The translations under genes were made by a program, and so were the position numbers. DNA of 64,000 bases from NCBI GenBank assembly GCA_003279935.1, contig QCGL01000006.1, forward strand, positions 1-64,000, given 5' to 3'. The notes under the pieces are model-generated. The model saw only the letters and a program-made list of their open reading frames with translations, searched no databases and had not been told where the DNA came from. Positions 17,747 through 28,401 of the stretch are shown in pieces (positions within the stretch are counted from its first letter, which is position 1; each line of letters begins with the position of its first letter). The stretch is from Prochlorococcus sp. AG-388-A04. Lineage in GTDB: Bacteria > Cyanobacteriota > Cyanobacteriia > PCC-6307 > Cyanobiaceae.

Positions 17747-19015
17747 ATGTTCAAGGAAATTTCTCTAAAAAAGAAAAAGAGATTTTTTGAAAAAAAACAT
17801 AAAATTAATCGAAAAATTATTTTTTCACCTTTACTTGTTATCCCTTTAGCGTTAGTTTTTATCTCAAGTATTTTAATAAAAAGTGTACAAAGAGAATTCT
17901 TACAATCAGATTTTTTAAATCATCTTTTCACAGGCTTATTAGGTTATTTTTTAGCTATTTTTATTTCATATATACCAATAGAAAGATTTAAAAAATATTT
18001 GACTCTTTTTTATTTTTGTTCTTTACTTTCATTACTTTTCATCTATTTTTTTGGGATTTCAATTTATGGTGCTCAAAGATGGTTGAGCTTGGGGATTTTT
18101 TCTTTTCAACCTTCCGAAGTCGCAAAATTGAGTACTATATTAACTCTTGCTTTAGTGCTAGAAAGAAAATCTATTTCTTCGATAAAAGATCTGTTATCAC
18201 CTTTTTTAATTGTCATTGTTCCTTGGTTATTAATATTTTTTCAACCTGATTTAGGAACTTCTCTAGTTTTAATTGTATTTACTGTTGTAATGCTTTATTG
18301 GTCCCAAATGCCAATAGAATGGTTACTCATTTTAGGCTGCTTTATTTTTACATCAATATTTTATCTAGTTTCTCCAAACCTACTTATTTTTTGGCTTCCT
18401 TTTGTGGTGTATTTAGCTTATAGATCCTCGCAAAAAAAAATTATCTTCTCGATGTTGATATTAGCTCTTCATTCATTAGTTATAAAGTTGACACCTTTTA
18501 TTTGGGAATTTGGCTTAAAAGATTATCAAAAAGATAGATTAATTTTGTTCCTAGATCCCAATAGGGATCCATTAGGTGGAGGATATCATCTATTGCAAAG
18601 TAAAATAGCGATAGGTTCTGGGGGCCTCTTTGGTACGGGTTTATTAAATGGTAAACTGACAAACTTACAATTTATACCTGAACAACATACAGATTTCATA
18701 TTTAGTGCGCTAGGCGAGGAATTAGGTTTTTTAGGATGTATTTTGGTTCTTTTTTTGTTTTTTGTGTTAATTAATTGTCTTGTTAAGGTATCAAAAAATG
18801 CCAGAACTCATTTTGAGTCATTAATAATTATTGGAATAGCTTCAACATTCTTATTTCAGATCATTATTAACCTATTCATGACTATTGGATTAGGACCCGT
18901 AACTGGAATCCCGCTACCTTTTATGAGTTATGGGAGGACTTCTTTATTGGTTAATTTTATATGCATTGGTCTGGCATTATCTACTTTAAATCGCTCAAGA
19001 TCATTAAAAAATTAA
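17747..19015 (+). CDS. rodA: SEDS-family peptidoglycan glycosyltransferase (RodA/FtsW type)
   Basis: 422 residues with about ten hydrophobic membrane segments. It polymerises lipid II for wall elongation. YGAQRWLSLGIFSFQPSEVAKL (from about 107) is the conserved cytoplasmic loop with the SEDS Gln-Pro-Ser-Glu. FFQPDLGTSLVL carries the catalytic Asp region, and GPVTGIPLPFMSYGRTSLLVN is the C-terminal signature. The exact RodA/FtsW split is inferred from the Gly-rich LLNGKLTNLQFIPEQHTDFI loop. Its stop overlaps the next gene's ATG by one base (TAATG), implying coupled translation. Confidence 0.88.
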   Translation: MFKEISLKKKKRFFEKKHKINRKIIFSPLLVIPLALVFISSILIKSVQREFLQSDFLNHLFTGLLGYFLAIFISYIPIERFKKYLTLFYFCSLLSLLFIYFFGISIYGAQRWLSLGIFSFQPSEVAKLSTILTLALVLERKSISSIKDLLSPFLIVIVPWLLIFFQPDLGTSLVLIVFTVVMLYWSQMPIEWLLILGCFIFTSIFYLVSPNLLIFWLPFVVYLAYRSSQKKIIFSMLILALHSLVIKLTPFIWEFGLKDYQKDRLILFLDPNRDPLGGGYHLLQSKIAIGSGGLFGTGLLNGKLTNLQFIPEQHTDFIFSALGEELGFLGCILVLFLFFVLINCLVKVSKNARTHFESLIIIGIASTFLFQIIINLFMTIGLGPVTGIPLPFMSYGRTSLLVNFICIGLALSTLNRSRSLKN

Positions 19016-20385
19016 TGAACTCTCTGATAACTATAAAAAATATTCAAGATTTACTTCTGCAAGGATTAAACACTTCATATGTTGATGATGAAACTTCTAG
19101 GCGAATGTGGTGGGCCTCTTTAGAAGTTGTTCAAAAAGAGTTCCTTTCCCATTCCTCTCAAGAAGGAGGATTTTGGGTTGCTTCTCCTTTGCCTGCTCTC
19201 ACAGATAAAAAATGTCTAACAAAAATGAAAGGTTGGTTATGGTCTCCAGAAGGTTTTCCATATTTTCAGATGGGTAATGCTGGTTTCCTACCAGTAGATC
19301 ATTCCATAAAAATTAAAGAAGATAGTAATTTTGTTAGGAATTACAAAGTCTTAAATTTAAATACTAAAGATGGTTATGAACCTTTTTTACTAATTATTAC
19401 TACTAATTTTCAATGTCTTTTAACAATCGCAGGAGAAAAAGACAAGAGAACTTTACTTATGAGATGCGATGAAAACAGCCTAAAAACTGCAATTGAATTG
19501 ATTGATGCAAAATTGAATCAAGAAAATTATGAAGAGGCAATTAATTTTCGTAATGCAATTAAAAATTTAGGAGATCTTAATATCAATAATCAATTTGAAA
19601 ACAGTTTTTGGCCTAGTTTATCAACTAAGTTGGCAAATTTAATCCCTAAATTAAGTGTTCAGAATGCAGTTAAAAATGATGATAAGAATGATCAATTAAC
19701 GGAGGCAAAGTTATTACAAGCAATTTCTCATGAAGTCAGAACTCCTTTAGCAACTATAAGGACTTTAATAAGCTCTACTCTCAGGAAATATAAGATGGAC
19801 GAATCAATGAGAAACCGTTTAATTCAAATTGATAATGAGTGTAATGAGCAAATAGATAGATTTGGTCTTATTTTTAATGCTGCGGAACTTGTGAGTAACG
19901 ATATTTCCCCCCTCAATCAGTTGGCAAGAATAAATTTAGGGGAGATTTTATATAAATTATCACCTGTTTGGAGTAAACAATTAAAGCGACGTGGAATTTC
20001 GATAAAAATTGATATACCCAAACAACTTCCCGAAATTTTGAGTGATTCTGAAAAACTAGATTTAATGTTAAGAGGGCTAATCGATAAAAATACGAGAGGA
20101 TTAAGAGAAGGTAGTAGTTTAATCTTAGAGTTACGGCCCGCGGGACAAAAATTAAAACTTCAATTAAAAGTCAAAAAATTTGATACGGGTAAAAATGATA
20201 TTTCTAATACAGAAAATGGTTCTGATATTGGTCCAGTACTAAATTGGAATCCTCAAACAGGAAGTCTACAATTAAGTCAAGTTGCAACTCAAAAATTATT
20301 AGCGAGTTTAGGAGGTCACGTTACACAAAGAAGGGATACTGGCTTGACAGTATTTTTCCCAATTGCAGATATAGATAATATTTAA
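19015..20385 (+). CDS. Sensor histidine kinase with degenerate ATP-binding domain
   Basis: 456 residues from the ATG at 19015, which overlaps the rodA stop by one base; the longer frame to 18961 runs inside rodA and is rejected. Residues 1 to about 210 form a soluble sensor region, with no membrane helix, that I cannot name. LLQAISHEVRTPLATIRTLI (about 233-252) is a good H-box with the phospho-acceptor His. The C-terminal catalytic half keeps an N-box-like LRGLIDKNTRG but lacks a recognisable D-x-G-x-G loop, reading instead GSDIGPVLNWNPQTGSLQL. No response regulator is adjacent. It may be a cytoplasmic sensor or a pseudokinase. Confidence 0.75.
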   Translation: MNSLITIKNIQDLLLQGLNTSYVDDETSRRMWWASLEVVQKEFLSHSSQEGGFWVASPLPALTDKKCLTKMKGWLWSPEGFPYFQMGNAGFLPVDHSIKIKEDSNFVRNYKVLNLNTKDGYEPFLLIITTNFQCLLTIAGEKDKRTLLMRCDENSLKTAIELIDAKLNQENYEEAINFRNAIKNLGDLNINNQFENSFWPSLSTKLANLIPKLSVQNAVKNDDKNDQLTEAKLLQAISHEVRTPLATIRTLISSTLRKYKMDESMRNRLIQIDNECNEQIDRFGLIFNAAELVSNDISPLNQLARINLGEILYKLSPVWSKQLKRRGISIKIDIPKQLPEILSDSEKLDLMLRGLIDKNTRGLREGSSLILELRPAGQKLKLQLKVKKFDTGKNDISNTENGSDIGPVLNWNPQTGSLQLSQVATQKLLASLGGHVTQRRDTGLTVFFPIADIDNI

Positions 20386-20496
20386 ATTAATATTTATTTT
20401 GTACATTTATTAAATAATGTAGAAACTTTTTAAATAATTAAGAAATTTGTAAAACATGAATGCTAGTTTCTTATAAGAAATAACTTCAAAATTAGG

Positions 20497-20919
20497 ATGA
20501 CTGAAACTTTAGTTGGTCAATTTCCAAAGCATATAGGTAGTACTGGGGGTTTATTAAACTCTGCAGAAACTGAAGAAAAATATGCGATTTCATGGAATAG
20601 CTCCAAGGAACAAGCATTTGAATTGCCAACTGGGGGAGCCGCTGTTATGCACGAGGGCGATAATTTAATGTACTTTGCAAGAAAAGAACAATGTCTTGCT
20701 CTTGGGACACAATTAAGGGGTTTTAAACCTAGGATTGAAAATTTTAAAATTTATAGAATTTTCCCTGGCGGAGATATTGAATTCTTACATCCTAAGGATG
20801 GAGTATTCTCCGAGAAAGTTAATGAAGGTAGAGAGAAAGTTGGTCATAATCCAAGAAGAATAGGAGAGAATCCGAATCCTGCCGGTTTAAAATTTACTAC
20901 TAAAGAAACTTTTGAATAA
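20497..20919 (+). CDS. psaD: Photosystem I reaction centre subunit II
   Basis: 140 residues, the normal cyanobacterial length. PsaD sits on the stromal face of photosystem I and docks ferredoxin. Signatures are [16 protein letters not shown] (9-24), [19 protein letters not shown] seen here as [19 protein letters not shown] (31-49), and the basic ferredoxin-docking stretch [25 protein letters not shown] lies directly before the ATG, closer than usual for a ribosome site. A 14-base palindrome lies 16 bases upstream (20467-20480). It is followed by trpE 59 bases later. Confidence 0.96.
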   Translation: MTETLVGQFPKHIGSTGGLLNSAETEEKYAISWNSSKEQAFELPTGGAAVMHEGDNLMYFARKEQCLALGTQLRGFKPRIENFKIYRIFPGGDIEFLHPKDGVFSEKVNEGREKVGHNPRRIGENPNPAGLKFTTKETFE

Positions 20920-20978
20920 ATTATCAAAAGTTGATATAAGAAACAAACATAATTATAATTTGGACTGAATTAACTAGT

Positions 20979-22499
20979 ATGATCAGTTCTCAAAAAGATA
21001 GTTTTTTAAAGGCTTATAAAGAAGGTAAAAATTTTATACCTATTCTCAAAACTTGGCCTGCTGATTTAGAAACACCATTATCAATATGGCTTAAATTATC
21101 AAATAAAGATTCTCATGGTGTCTTTTTTGAATCTGTCGAAGGTGGGGAAAATTTAGGCAGATGGAGTATTGTTGCTACTAATCCTCTTTGGGAAGCAGTT
21201 TGTCGTGGAGAAGAAACTATTAAGACTTGGAGTAGTGGAAAAAGTGAAAAATATAAAGGAGATCCTTTTGATTTATTAAGAACTTGGACCGAAGAATATA
21301 AGTCATATAGTATCGATAATTTACCTTATGTTGGTCAATTATATGGTTCTTGGGGTTATGAATTAATCAATCGCATAGAGCCTAATGTGCCTATCAATTC
21401 TCTAGAAGATAATGATATACCCTATGGATCTTGGATGTTTTTTGATCAACTAGTAATATTTGATCAAATGAAAAGATGTATCACTGTAGTTGTATATGCT
21501 GACACTACCAATGCATCAGAAACTCATGTTGAAGAAATTTATCAAGATTCGATTTTAAGAATTAATAGAATCAGAGATTTAATGAGTGCTCCAATTAATG
21601 AAAAACATTCTTTTAACTGGGATGAACAAAAAGATTTGAATATTGCAATTTCAAGTAATTGGAAAAGAAAAGAGTTTGAAGAAGCTGTTGTTTCTGCAAA
21701 AGAATATATAAGAAAAGGAGATATTTTTCAAATTGTTATTAGCCAAAAATTTCAATCAAAAGTTAAAAGCGATCCCTTTAATTTGTATAGGAGTTTAAGG
21801 ATTGTTAATCCTTCACCTTATATGGCTTTTTTTGATTTTGGATCATGGTACTTAATAGGTTCTAGTCCTGAAGTAATGGTCAAAGCAGAGAAGAATAAAA
21901 CTAATCAAATTATTGCAAGCTTAAGACCGATAGCTGGCACAAGGCCAAGAGGTAAAGATGCTGAACAAGATTTAAAATTTGAGAAAGATTTATTAAAAGA
22001 TCCTAAAGAGATATCAGAACATGTAATGCTTATTGATCTGGGGAGAAATGATTTAGGAAGAGTATGTGAAACAGGTACAGTAGAGGTAAAAGATTTGATG
22101 ATAATTGAAAAATATTCACACGTTATGCACATAGTTAGTGAAGTTGAAGGTATCTTAAAAAGTAATACTGGAGTATGGGATTTACTAAAAGCATGTTTTC
22201 CTGCTGGTACAGTAACTGGGGCTCCAAAAATTAGAGCTATGCAATTAATTAATGACTTTGAGAAAGATGCTAGAGGGCCTTATGCTGGAGTTTATGGGTC
22301 TATAGATATAAATGGTGCACTTAATACTGCGATAACAATACGCACAATGATAGCGCAGCCTTCAAATGATGGTGAATATATAGTTTCTGTTCAGGCTGGT
22401 GCTGGGATAGTTGCAGATTCCTCTCCTGCGAATGAATATCAAGAGACTATTAATAAAGCTAAAGGTATATTAATGGCATTGGCTTGTTTGGATAGATAA
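20979..22499 (+). CDS. trpE: Anthranilate synthase component I
   Basis: 506 residues. It converts chorismate plus glutamine-derived ammonia to anthranilate, the first step of tryptophan synthesis. The feedback region HGVFFESVEGGENLGRWS (about 46-63) resembles the LLES tryptophan site. The chorismate-binding signatures are present: RPIAGTRPRGKD, ELSxHxMLxDLGRNDLGR seen here as EISEHVMLIDLGRNDLGRV, and FPAGTVTGAPKIRAM. The C-terminal VQAGAGIVADSSPANEYQE closes the domain. No trpG is adjacent. The stop abuts the gshA ATG with no gap. Confidence 0.95.
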   Translation: MISSQKDSFLKAYKEGKNFIPILKTWPADLETPLSIWLKLSNKDSHGVFFESVEGGENLGRWSIVATNPLWEAVCRGEETIKTWSSGKSEKYKGDPFDLLRTWTEEYKSYSIDNLPYVGQLYGSWGYELINRIEPNVPINSLEDNDIPYGSWMFFDQLVIFDQMKRCITVVVYADTTNASETHVEEIYQDSILRINRIRDLMSAPINEKHSFNWDEQKDLNIAISSNWKRKEFEEAVVSAKEYIRKGDIFQIVISQKFQSKVKSDPFNLYRSLRIVNPSPYMAFFDFGSWYLIGSSPEVMVKAEKNKTNQIIASLRPIAGTRPRGKDAEQDLKFEKDLLKDPKEISEHVMLIDLGRNDLGRVCETGTVEVKDLMIIEKYSHVMHIVSEVEGILKSNTGVWDLLKACFPAGTVTGAPKIRAMQLINDFEKDARGPYAGVYGSIDINGALNTAITIRTMIAQPSNDGEYIVSVQAGAGIVADSSPANEYQETINKAKGILMALACLDR

Positions 22500-23618
22500 A
22501 TGAATAATGATAATTTATATAAAGGCTTTGAAGTAGAACTCTTTACAGGTTCTCAAAATAATCATGTTGGAGTTTCCGATGATATAGAAAAAACGTTTCC
22601 GAATTTTGTCAAAGAGCCTGATAACAGAAATGTTGAATATATTACGAATCCAGAAAAAGACTATAAAGTCAGTTATAAAAATTTATTAGAACCTAGAATA
22701 AATTTAAGAAAATGGTTAAAAAAAAGAGATTTAACAATAATCCCTTCATCTACATTATGTTTTAAACATAAAAATCAGTTTCAACCTTCTGATAAAAATA
22801 ATGTTTATCATCAATTTATTCAAAATAACTATGGTATATCAATCGCTACATCCAGTGTTCATATAAATTTAGGTATTGATAACTTAGATAAACTTTTTGC
22901 TGCTATTCGACTTGTAAGGTGTGAGGCTTCTTTGTATTTATCAATAAGTGCAAGCTCTCCTTTTTTAAATAATAAACTTACTAATAATCATTCACAGAGA
23001 TGGATTCAATTCCCTAAAACACCAAATAAGGTTCCTTTTTTTTACAACCATGATAACTATACAAAATGGATTGAAGAAAATATTAATAATGGAAATATGT
23101 TCAATATTAGACATTTTTGGTCTTCTATTCGCCCAAATGGACCTCAAAGGCCTCATGTTTTAGATCGTCTTGAATTAAGAATTTGCGACTACGTTTCTGA
23201 TATTAAGTTATTATTGGCAATAACAGCTTTACTTGAACTGAGAGTCATTTATTTATTCGAAAATCTGAAGACTTTAGATCCCTTAATAACCAGTAACTTT
23301 TCTATGGATGAATTAACAAAAATATGTGATCAAAACGAAATTAAAGCTGCCCAAGGGAGTTTAGATGCTGAATTGACTCATTGGAGAGATGGGAAGAAAA
23401 TGATTTGCAGAGAATGGATAAAAAATGTATTAGCTGAATTATCTTTAACTGCAGAAAAGTTAAAGATGGTTGATCTTTTGGAACCTATTTATAAAGTTCT
23501 TGAGGAAGGAAATCAATCTATGAAATGGATAAAACAATATAAAGAAGGATTGTCCATTGAGGATATTATGAAATATTCTGTTCAGGATATGATTCAAAGT
23601 GAAGAAGAAAGAATTTAA
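22500..23618 (+). CDS. gshA: Glutamate-cysteine ligase, cyanobacterial type
   Basis: 372 residues of the cyanobacterial GCS2-like family. It performs the first step of glutathione synthesis, joining glutamate and cysteine with ATP. The N-terminal YKGFEVELFTG (8-18) holds the acidic metal/glutamate residues. ATSSVHINLGIDNLDKLFAA is the His-x-Asn core, and the RPNGPQRPHVLDRLELRICD stretch (about 203-222) carries the Arg and Glu that define this group. It starts directly after the trpE stop, and the trpE-gshA pair is shared by picocyanobacteria as far as I recall. Confidence 0.85.
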   Translation: MNNDNLYKGFEVELFTGSQNNHVGVSDDIEKTFPNFVKEPDNRNVEYITNPEKDYKVSYKNLLEPRINLRKWLKKRDLTIIPSSTLCFKHKNQFQPSDKNNVYHQFIQNNYGISIATSSVHINLGIDNLDKLFAAIRLVRCEASLYLSISASSPFLNNKLTNNHSQRWIQFPKTPNKVPFFYNHDNYTKWIEENINNGNMFNIRHFWSSIRPNGPQRPHVLDRLELRICDYVSDIKLLLAITALLELRVIYLFENLKTLDPLITSNFSMDELTKICDQNEIKAAQGSLDAELTHWRDGKKMICREWIKNVLAELSLTAEKLKMVDLLEPIYKVLEEGNQSMKWIKQYKEGLSIEDIMKYSVQDMIQSEEERI

Positions 23619-23671
23619 TAATATAAACAAATATTTGATCCCAATATATTTACATATGACATAATAATTAT

Positions 23672-26641
23672 ATGGAATCTATGAAACAGTTTAAAAATAA
23701 TCATGTGGATCTTATAAGCAACAATGATCCGTTGGATAAAAATCGTGCATTGATAGAAGATTTGTGGGAATCTGTATTAAGGGAAGAGTGTCCTGATGAT
23801 CAAGCAAATCGTTTAATACAGCTGAAGGAATTAAGTTATTCAAATCAAGTTGAAGAGTATAGTTCAAAAAATTTTAAAAATGAAATAGTTGATATTGTTA
23901 ATTCTATGGATTTAGCTGAATCAATTTCTGCAGCCAGAGCTTTTTCATTATATTTCCAGCTAGTTAATATTTTGGAACAAAGAGTGGAGGAAGATAGATA
24001 TATCCATAGCTTTACTAATCAGAATGTTCAAAAATCACAAGATAATCTAGATCCATTTGCACCTCCTTTAGCAAGGCAAAATGCTCCAGTAACATTTAAA
24101 GAATTATTCTTTAGGCTTAGAAGATTAAATGTTCCTCCAGGAAAACTAGAGGAATTATTACAAGAAATGGATATCCGCTTAGTTTTTACCGCACATCCTA
24201 CAGAGATAGTTAGACATACAATTAGGCATAAGCAAACAAGAGTAGCTAATCTGCTCCAAAAAATACAAGTTGAAAAATTTTTAACAGTTGAAGATATTAA
24301 ATCTCTCAAAATACAATTAAAAGAAGAGATAAGACTTTGGTGGAGAACAGATGAGTTACATCAATTCAAGCCATCAGTAATAGATGAAGTTGATTATGCA
24401 CTACATTATTTTCAGCAAGTGCTCTTTGATGCAATGCCTCAGTTAAGAGGGAGAATTTCTTCAGCCCTTACTGAAAATTATCCAGACGTTCAGATGCCAA
24501 CTGAATCTTTTTGTACATTTGGATCTTGGGTAGGCTCTGATAGAGATGGGAATCCATCAGTTACTCCTGAAATTACTTGGAGGACTGCCTGTTACCAAAG
24601 ACAATTAATGTTAGAGAGATATATCAAAGCGACCTCTAATCTTAGAGATCAACTAAGTGTCTCAATGCAATGGAGCCAAGTAAGCTCATCTCTTTTGGAA
24701 TCACTAGAAATAGATAGGGTTAAGTTTCCTGAAATTTATGAAGCGAGGGCAACAAGATATAGATCAGAGCCTTATAGATTAAAATTGAGTTATATTTTAG
24801 AAAAATTAAGATTGACACATGAACGAAATGATTTACTAGCTGAAGGCGGATGGAAGTTATCTTTAGAAAGGGAATCTGAAAACAAAAATTTAGAGTTAGT
24901 TGAAAAATTACATTACAAGTCTGTTGATGAATTTACTTATGATCTAGAATTAATAAAAAATAGTCTTAATAGTACAGATTTAACCTGTGAGGCAGTAAAT
25001 AAATTATTAACTCAGGTACATATTTTCGGCTTTTCTTTAGCAAGTTTGGATATACGTCAGGAGAGTACGAGACATAGTGACGCAATACAAGAATTAACTA
25101 ATTACCTTGAGATGTCAAAACAATACGATCAAATGTCTGAAGAAGAGAGAATGGAATGGCTTACTGAGGAATTAAATACAAAAAGGCCCTTGATTCCCTC
25201 TGAAGTTAACTGGAATAAAAGTACAGAAGAAACGTTCTCAGTGTTTAAAATGGTCAAAAGATTGCAAGAAGAATTTGGAAGTCGTATTTGTCATTCATAT
25301 GTCATTTCAATGAGTCATAGTGCATCTGATTTGCTTGAAGTCCTTCTTTTGGCAAAAGAGATGGGACTGATTGATCAAGGTTCTCAGAAATCGCCATTAA
25401 TGATCGTCCCTCTTTTTGAAACAGTTGAAGATCTGCAAAGAGCTCCGGAAGTAATGGAGCAATTATTTCAATTAGATTTTTATAAATCACTATTACCAAA
25501 AGTTGGAGAAAGTTTTAAACCTCTCCAGGAATTAATGTTAGGTTATTCAGATAGCAATAAAGATTCAGGATTCTTATCTAGTAATTGGGAAATTCATAGA
25601 GCTCAAATTGCTCTTCAAAATCTTTCAAGCAAAAATAATATACTTTTAAGACTTTTTCATGGAAGAGGAGGTTCTGTAGGAAGAGGAGGAGGTCCTGCGT
25701 ATCAAGCGATATTGGCTCAACCAAGTGGGACACTCAAAGGTAGAATAAAAATTACAGAACAAGGGGAGGTTTTAGCTTCTAAATATAGTCTTCCTGAATT
25801 GGCTTTATATAATTTGGAGACTGTTACAACAGCAGTTATTCAGAACAGTTTGGTTATCAACAGACTTGATGCTACCCCAGAATGGAATGACTTAATGACT
25901 AGGTTGGCAGAAACATCAAGAATTCAATACAGAAAATTAGTACATGAGAATCCAAATTTGCTAACTTTTTTTCAAGAGGTCACTCCAATCGAAGAAATTA
26001 GTAAATTACAAATATCAAGTAGACCCGCAAGAAGAAAAAAAGGCGCAAAGGATTTATCAAGTTTAAGAGCAATCCCCTGGGTATTTGGATGGACACAGAG
26101 TAGATTTCTTTTGCCAAGTTGGTTTGGAGTGGGCACGGCTTTATCCGTCGAATTAAAATCAGATCCCGAGCAAATTGAATTACTAAGAGTACTTCATCAA
26201 AGGTGGCCCTTTTTTAGAATGCTCATATCCAAGGTAGAAATGACATTATCTAAAGTTGATTTAGAAGTAGCGAAATATTACGTTGACACACTTGGGAGTA
26301 AAGAAAATTCAAATTCGTTTGAAGAGATTTTTGATGTTATCTCTATAGAATATAATCTTACTAAATCCTTAGTTCTTGAAATAACTGGCAAAAATAAGCT
26401 TCTAGAATCTGATAAAGACTTAAGATCATCTGTTAACTTAAGAAATAAAACTATTATTCCTTTGGGATTTTTACAAGTCTCACTTTTAAGGAGACTTCGA
26501 GATCAAACAAGACAACCTCCAATTAGCGAGTTTCTGGAGGATAGGATTGAGTCTAAAAGAGCTTATAGTCGTAGTGAATTATTAAGAGGAGCACTTTTAA
26601 CAATTAATGGAATTGCGGCAGGGATGAGAAATACAGGATAA
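23672..26641 (+). CDS. ppc: Phosphoenolpyruvate carboxylase
   Basis: 989 residues, full length. It adds bicarbonate to PEP to form oxaloacetate, refilling the incomplete TCA pathway. [17 protein letters not shown] (from about 171) contains the catalytic His. [18 protein letters not shown], the [15 protein letters not shown] core and [19 protein letters not shown] (about 668-686) with the mobile Gly-rich loop are all intact. The C-terminus ends in RNTG, the usual terminal residues for allosteric regulation by aspartate. It is monocistronic or leads into the small downstream gene, 3 bases away. Confidence 0.97.
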   Translation: MESMKQFKNNHVDLISNNDPLDKNRALIEDLWESVLREECPDDQANRLIQLKELSYSNQVEEYSSKNFKNEIVDIVNSMDLAESISAARAFSLYFQLVNILEQRVEEDRYIHSFTNQNVQKSQDNLDPFAPPLARQNAPVTFKELFFRLRRLNVPPGKLEELLQEMDIRLVFTAHPTEIVRHTIRHKQTRVANLLQKIQVEKFLTVEDIKSLKIQLKEEIRLWWRTDELHQFKPSVIDEVDYALHYFQQVLFDAMPQLRGRISSALTENYPDVQMPTESFCTFGSWVGSDRDGNPSVTPEITWRTACYQRQLMLERYIKATSNLRDQLSVSMQWSQVSSSLLESLEIDRVKFPEIYEARATRYRSEPYRLKLSYILEKLRLTHERNDLLAEGGWKLSLERESENKNLELVEKLHYKSVDEFTYDLELIKNSLNSTDLTCEAVNKLLTQVHIFGFSLASLDIRQESTRHSDAIQELTNYLEMSKQYDQMSEEERMEWLTEELNTKRPLIPSEVNWNKSTEETFSVFKMVKRLQEEFGSRICHSYVISMSHSASDLLEVLLLAKEMGLIDQGSQKSPLMIVPLFETVEDLQRAPEVMEQLFQLDFYKSLLPKVGESFKPLQELMLGYSDSNKDSGFLSSNWEIHRAQIALQNLSSKNNILLRLFHGRGGSVGRGGGPAYQAILAQPSGTLKGRIKITEQGEVLASKYSLPELALYNLETVTTAVIQNSLVINRLDATPEWNDLMTRLAETSRIQYRKLVHENPNLLTFFQEVTPIEEISKLQISSRPARRKKGAKDLSSLRAIPWVFGWTQSRFLLPSWFGVGTALSVELKSDPEQIELLRVLHQRWPFFRMLISKVEMTLSKVDLEVAKYYVDTLGSKENSNSFEEIFDVISIEYNLTKSLVLEITGKNKLLESDKDLRSSVNLRNKTIIPLGFLQVSLLRRLRDQTRQPPISEFLEDRIESKRAYSRSELLRGALLTINGIAAGMRNTG

Positions 26642-26644
26642 TCA

Positions 26645-27091
26645 TTGCAATATTTTTCCACAAACAAACTAATTCTTCCAGAGGGTTATTTTATAAATTC
26701 TACACAAGTTCCAACTGCTAAGGATTTAAATAGACTTTTGATAAATAGTGGTTGTGAGTCATTTCCTACGCAAAAGATATCTCTTGCTATTGAGAATAGT
26801 AATTTTTTCTACACTATTCAAAACGAATCTAAAAATAAACTCTATGGTTTTGTAAGGGTCACATCAGATCGAGGACTCAACGCTAACTTATGGAATCTAA
26901 GCGCTGAAAAAGGCAATAATCAAAATCTTTTTTACTCAATATTACTTAAAGTGACTCTTGAAAAAATAAATAGGGAAATGCCAGGATGTAGTATTTCTGT
27001 TCAAGCTCCAGTATCTGCATTTAAAAGTTTAGAAGAAAGTGGATTTATTCTAGATCCAAATGGTATTAGGGTAATGGGCTTTAAACTTTAG
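26645..27091 (+). CDS. GNAT-like acetyltransferase fold protein, unassigned
   Basis: 148 residues from a TTG 3 bases after the ppc stop. NKLYGFVRVTSDRGLNANLW (about 63-82), followed by LLKVTLEKINREMPGCSISV and then FKSLEESGFIL, has the strand-strand-helix-strand order and the C-terminal 'ESGF' ending typical of GNAT N-acetyltransferases. The acetyl-CoA loop (R/Q-x-x-G-x-G/A) is not clearly present, so activity is uncertain. Tight spacing to ppc suggests coupling, but no link to PEP carboxylase acetylation is known. Confidence 0.6.
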   Translation: MQYFSTNKLILPEGYFINSTQVPTAKDLNRLLINSGCESFPTQKISLAIENSNFFYTIQNESKNKLYGFVRVTSDRGLNANLWNLSAEKGNNQNLFYSILLKVTLEKINREMPGCSISVQAPVSAFKSLEESGFILDPNGIRVMGFKL

Positions 27092-27102
27092 ATCTTTTAT
27101 TA

Positions 27103-27176
27103 CGAGCATGGAGGGAGTCGAACCCCCGACTCTCAGAACCGGAATCTGATGCTCTATCCAACTGAGCTACATGCTC
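27103..27176 (-). tRNA. tRNA-Arg (CCG)
   Basis: 74 bases. The acceptor GAGCATG pairs with CATGCTC, the D-arm is GCTC-AGTTGGATA-GAGC, the anticodon loop is TTCCGGT (anticodon CCG, reading CGG), the T-loop is TTCGACT, and the discriminator is G. No CCA is encoded. It lies between the GNAT-like gene and recF on the opposite strand. Confidence 0.95.
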
Positions 27177-27228
27177 TTAATTTTTCAATTTCTTTAGAAA
27201 AATTCTAAATACTTTAAATCTAGCTAAT

Positions 27229-28341
27229 TTGACTAAGGAATGCACTAAAAAAATTTTTTTAAATAACTTAAAAATTAATAATTTTCGAAATCATAAAAGT
27301 TTTGAGATCGACCTTAGTGAGCAAAGAGCTATTGTTCTTGGTTCTAATGGTGTTGGTAAGTCAAATTTACTTGAATCTGTCGAAGTTCTTAGTCAATTAA
27401 AATCTAATAGAGCATTAAGTGATAAAGATTTAATAGAAAACGATAGCCAAATGGCAGCTATTTTTGGTCAAATTGATTTCACTGATAATTTGAAAGTGAA
27501 TTTATTTAGGAAAGGAGCTAAAAAGATTTATGTTAATGATTCTTTATTGAAAAAACAGACTGAAATACAAAATTATATTAGGAGTGTATGTTTCTGTTCT
27601 AATGATATTTATATTGTCAAAAGTGAACCTGGTTTCAGAAGATCTTGGATTGATAAAGTTGTATCTCAGCTTGAACCAGTATATGTAGAGCTGATTCATA
27701 GATTTAATAGACTTTTAAAACAACGAAGTCATTTTTGGCGTTCAGAAAGCTTTCAAAAAGATATATCTTCAGAAGTCATTGAAAGTTTTGATTTTCAAAT
27801 GTCATTAATTAGTACAAGAATTTTTAGAAGGAGAAGGAGAGCTCTATCAAAAATCAAACCATATGTCGAATATTGGCATAATCATTTAAGTAAATCCAAA
27901 GAGCAAATTGGTATAAAGTATCTTTCTGGTTTAGAAAATATCAATCAAGAAGAAGAAGAAGAAGTCATAAGTAAGAAAATAGTGGAACAACTACAAAAGC
28001 AGAGGTCAATAGAGGCGGTGACTGGTAAATGTAATTTTGGTCCTCATCGTGATGATATAGAGTTTTTGATTAATAATATCTCCATAAGAAAGTATGGCTC
28101 ATCTGGTCAGCAAAGGACTTTTATTTTGGCTTTAAAAATGGCCGAGCTGGATTTATTACGTAATATGATTAATTTACCTCCTCTTCTTATATTAGATGAC
28201 GTTTTGGCTGAGCTTGATATCACTAGACAAAATTTATTACTGAATTCGGTAGGAAAAGATAGTCAATGTTTTATAAGTGCAACCCATTTGGATAAATTCA
28301 ATCAATCTTTTTTAAGCTCTTCGCAAATGATATACTTATAA
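27229..28341 (+). CDS. recF: DNA replication and repair protein RecF
   Basis: 370 residues from a TTG start; no ATG lies near the conserved beginning. RecF is an SMC-like ATPase that loads RecA at single-strand gaps with RecO and RecR. FRNHKSFEIDLSEQ (about 18-31), Walker A LGSNGVGKSNLLE (about 37-49), the signature YGSSGQQRTFILALKMAE (about 287-304) and Walker B PPLLILDDVLAELD (about 314-327) are all present in order. It is isolated from dnaN/gyrB, as in other picocyanobacteria. Confidence 0.93.
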   Translation: MTKECTKKIFLNNLKINNFRNHKSFEIDLSEQRAIVLGSNGVGKSNLLESVEVLSQLKSNRALSDKDLIENDSQMAAIFGQIDFTDNLKVNLFRKGAKKIYVNDSLLKKQTEIQNYIRSVCFCSNDIYIVKSEPGFRRSWIDKVVSQLEPVYVELIHRFNRLLKQRSHFWRSESFQKDISSEVIESFDFQMSLISTRIFRRRRRALSKIKPYVEYWHNHLSKSKEQIGIKYLSGLENINQEEEEEVISKKIVEQLQKQRSIEAVTGKCNFGPHRDDIEFLINNISIRKYGSSGQQRTFILALKMAELDLLRNMINLPPLLILDDVLAELDITRQNLLLNSVGKDSQCFISATHLDKFNQSFLSSSQMIYL

Positions 28342-28401
28342 TTAAAATTAGTAATTTTTAATTAATCTATAATTCAAATACAATTCAAATACAATTGATT
28401 A

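Noticed and set aside
18016-18249. Plus-strand frame inside rodA
   Set aside because: Out-of-frame shadow of a membrane protein gene; rich in Phe/Cys as expected for shifted A/T-rich code.
28342-28400. A/T-only stem after recF as a terminator
   Set aside because: Imperfect, no G-C pairs; not distinguishable from background A/T inverted repeats.
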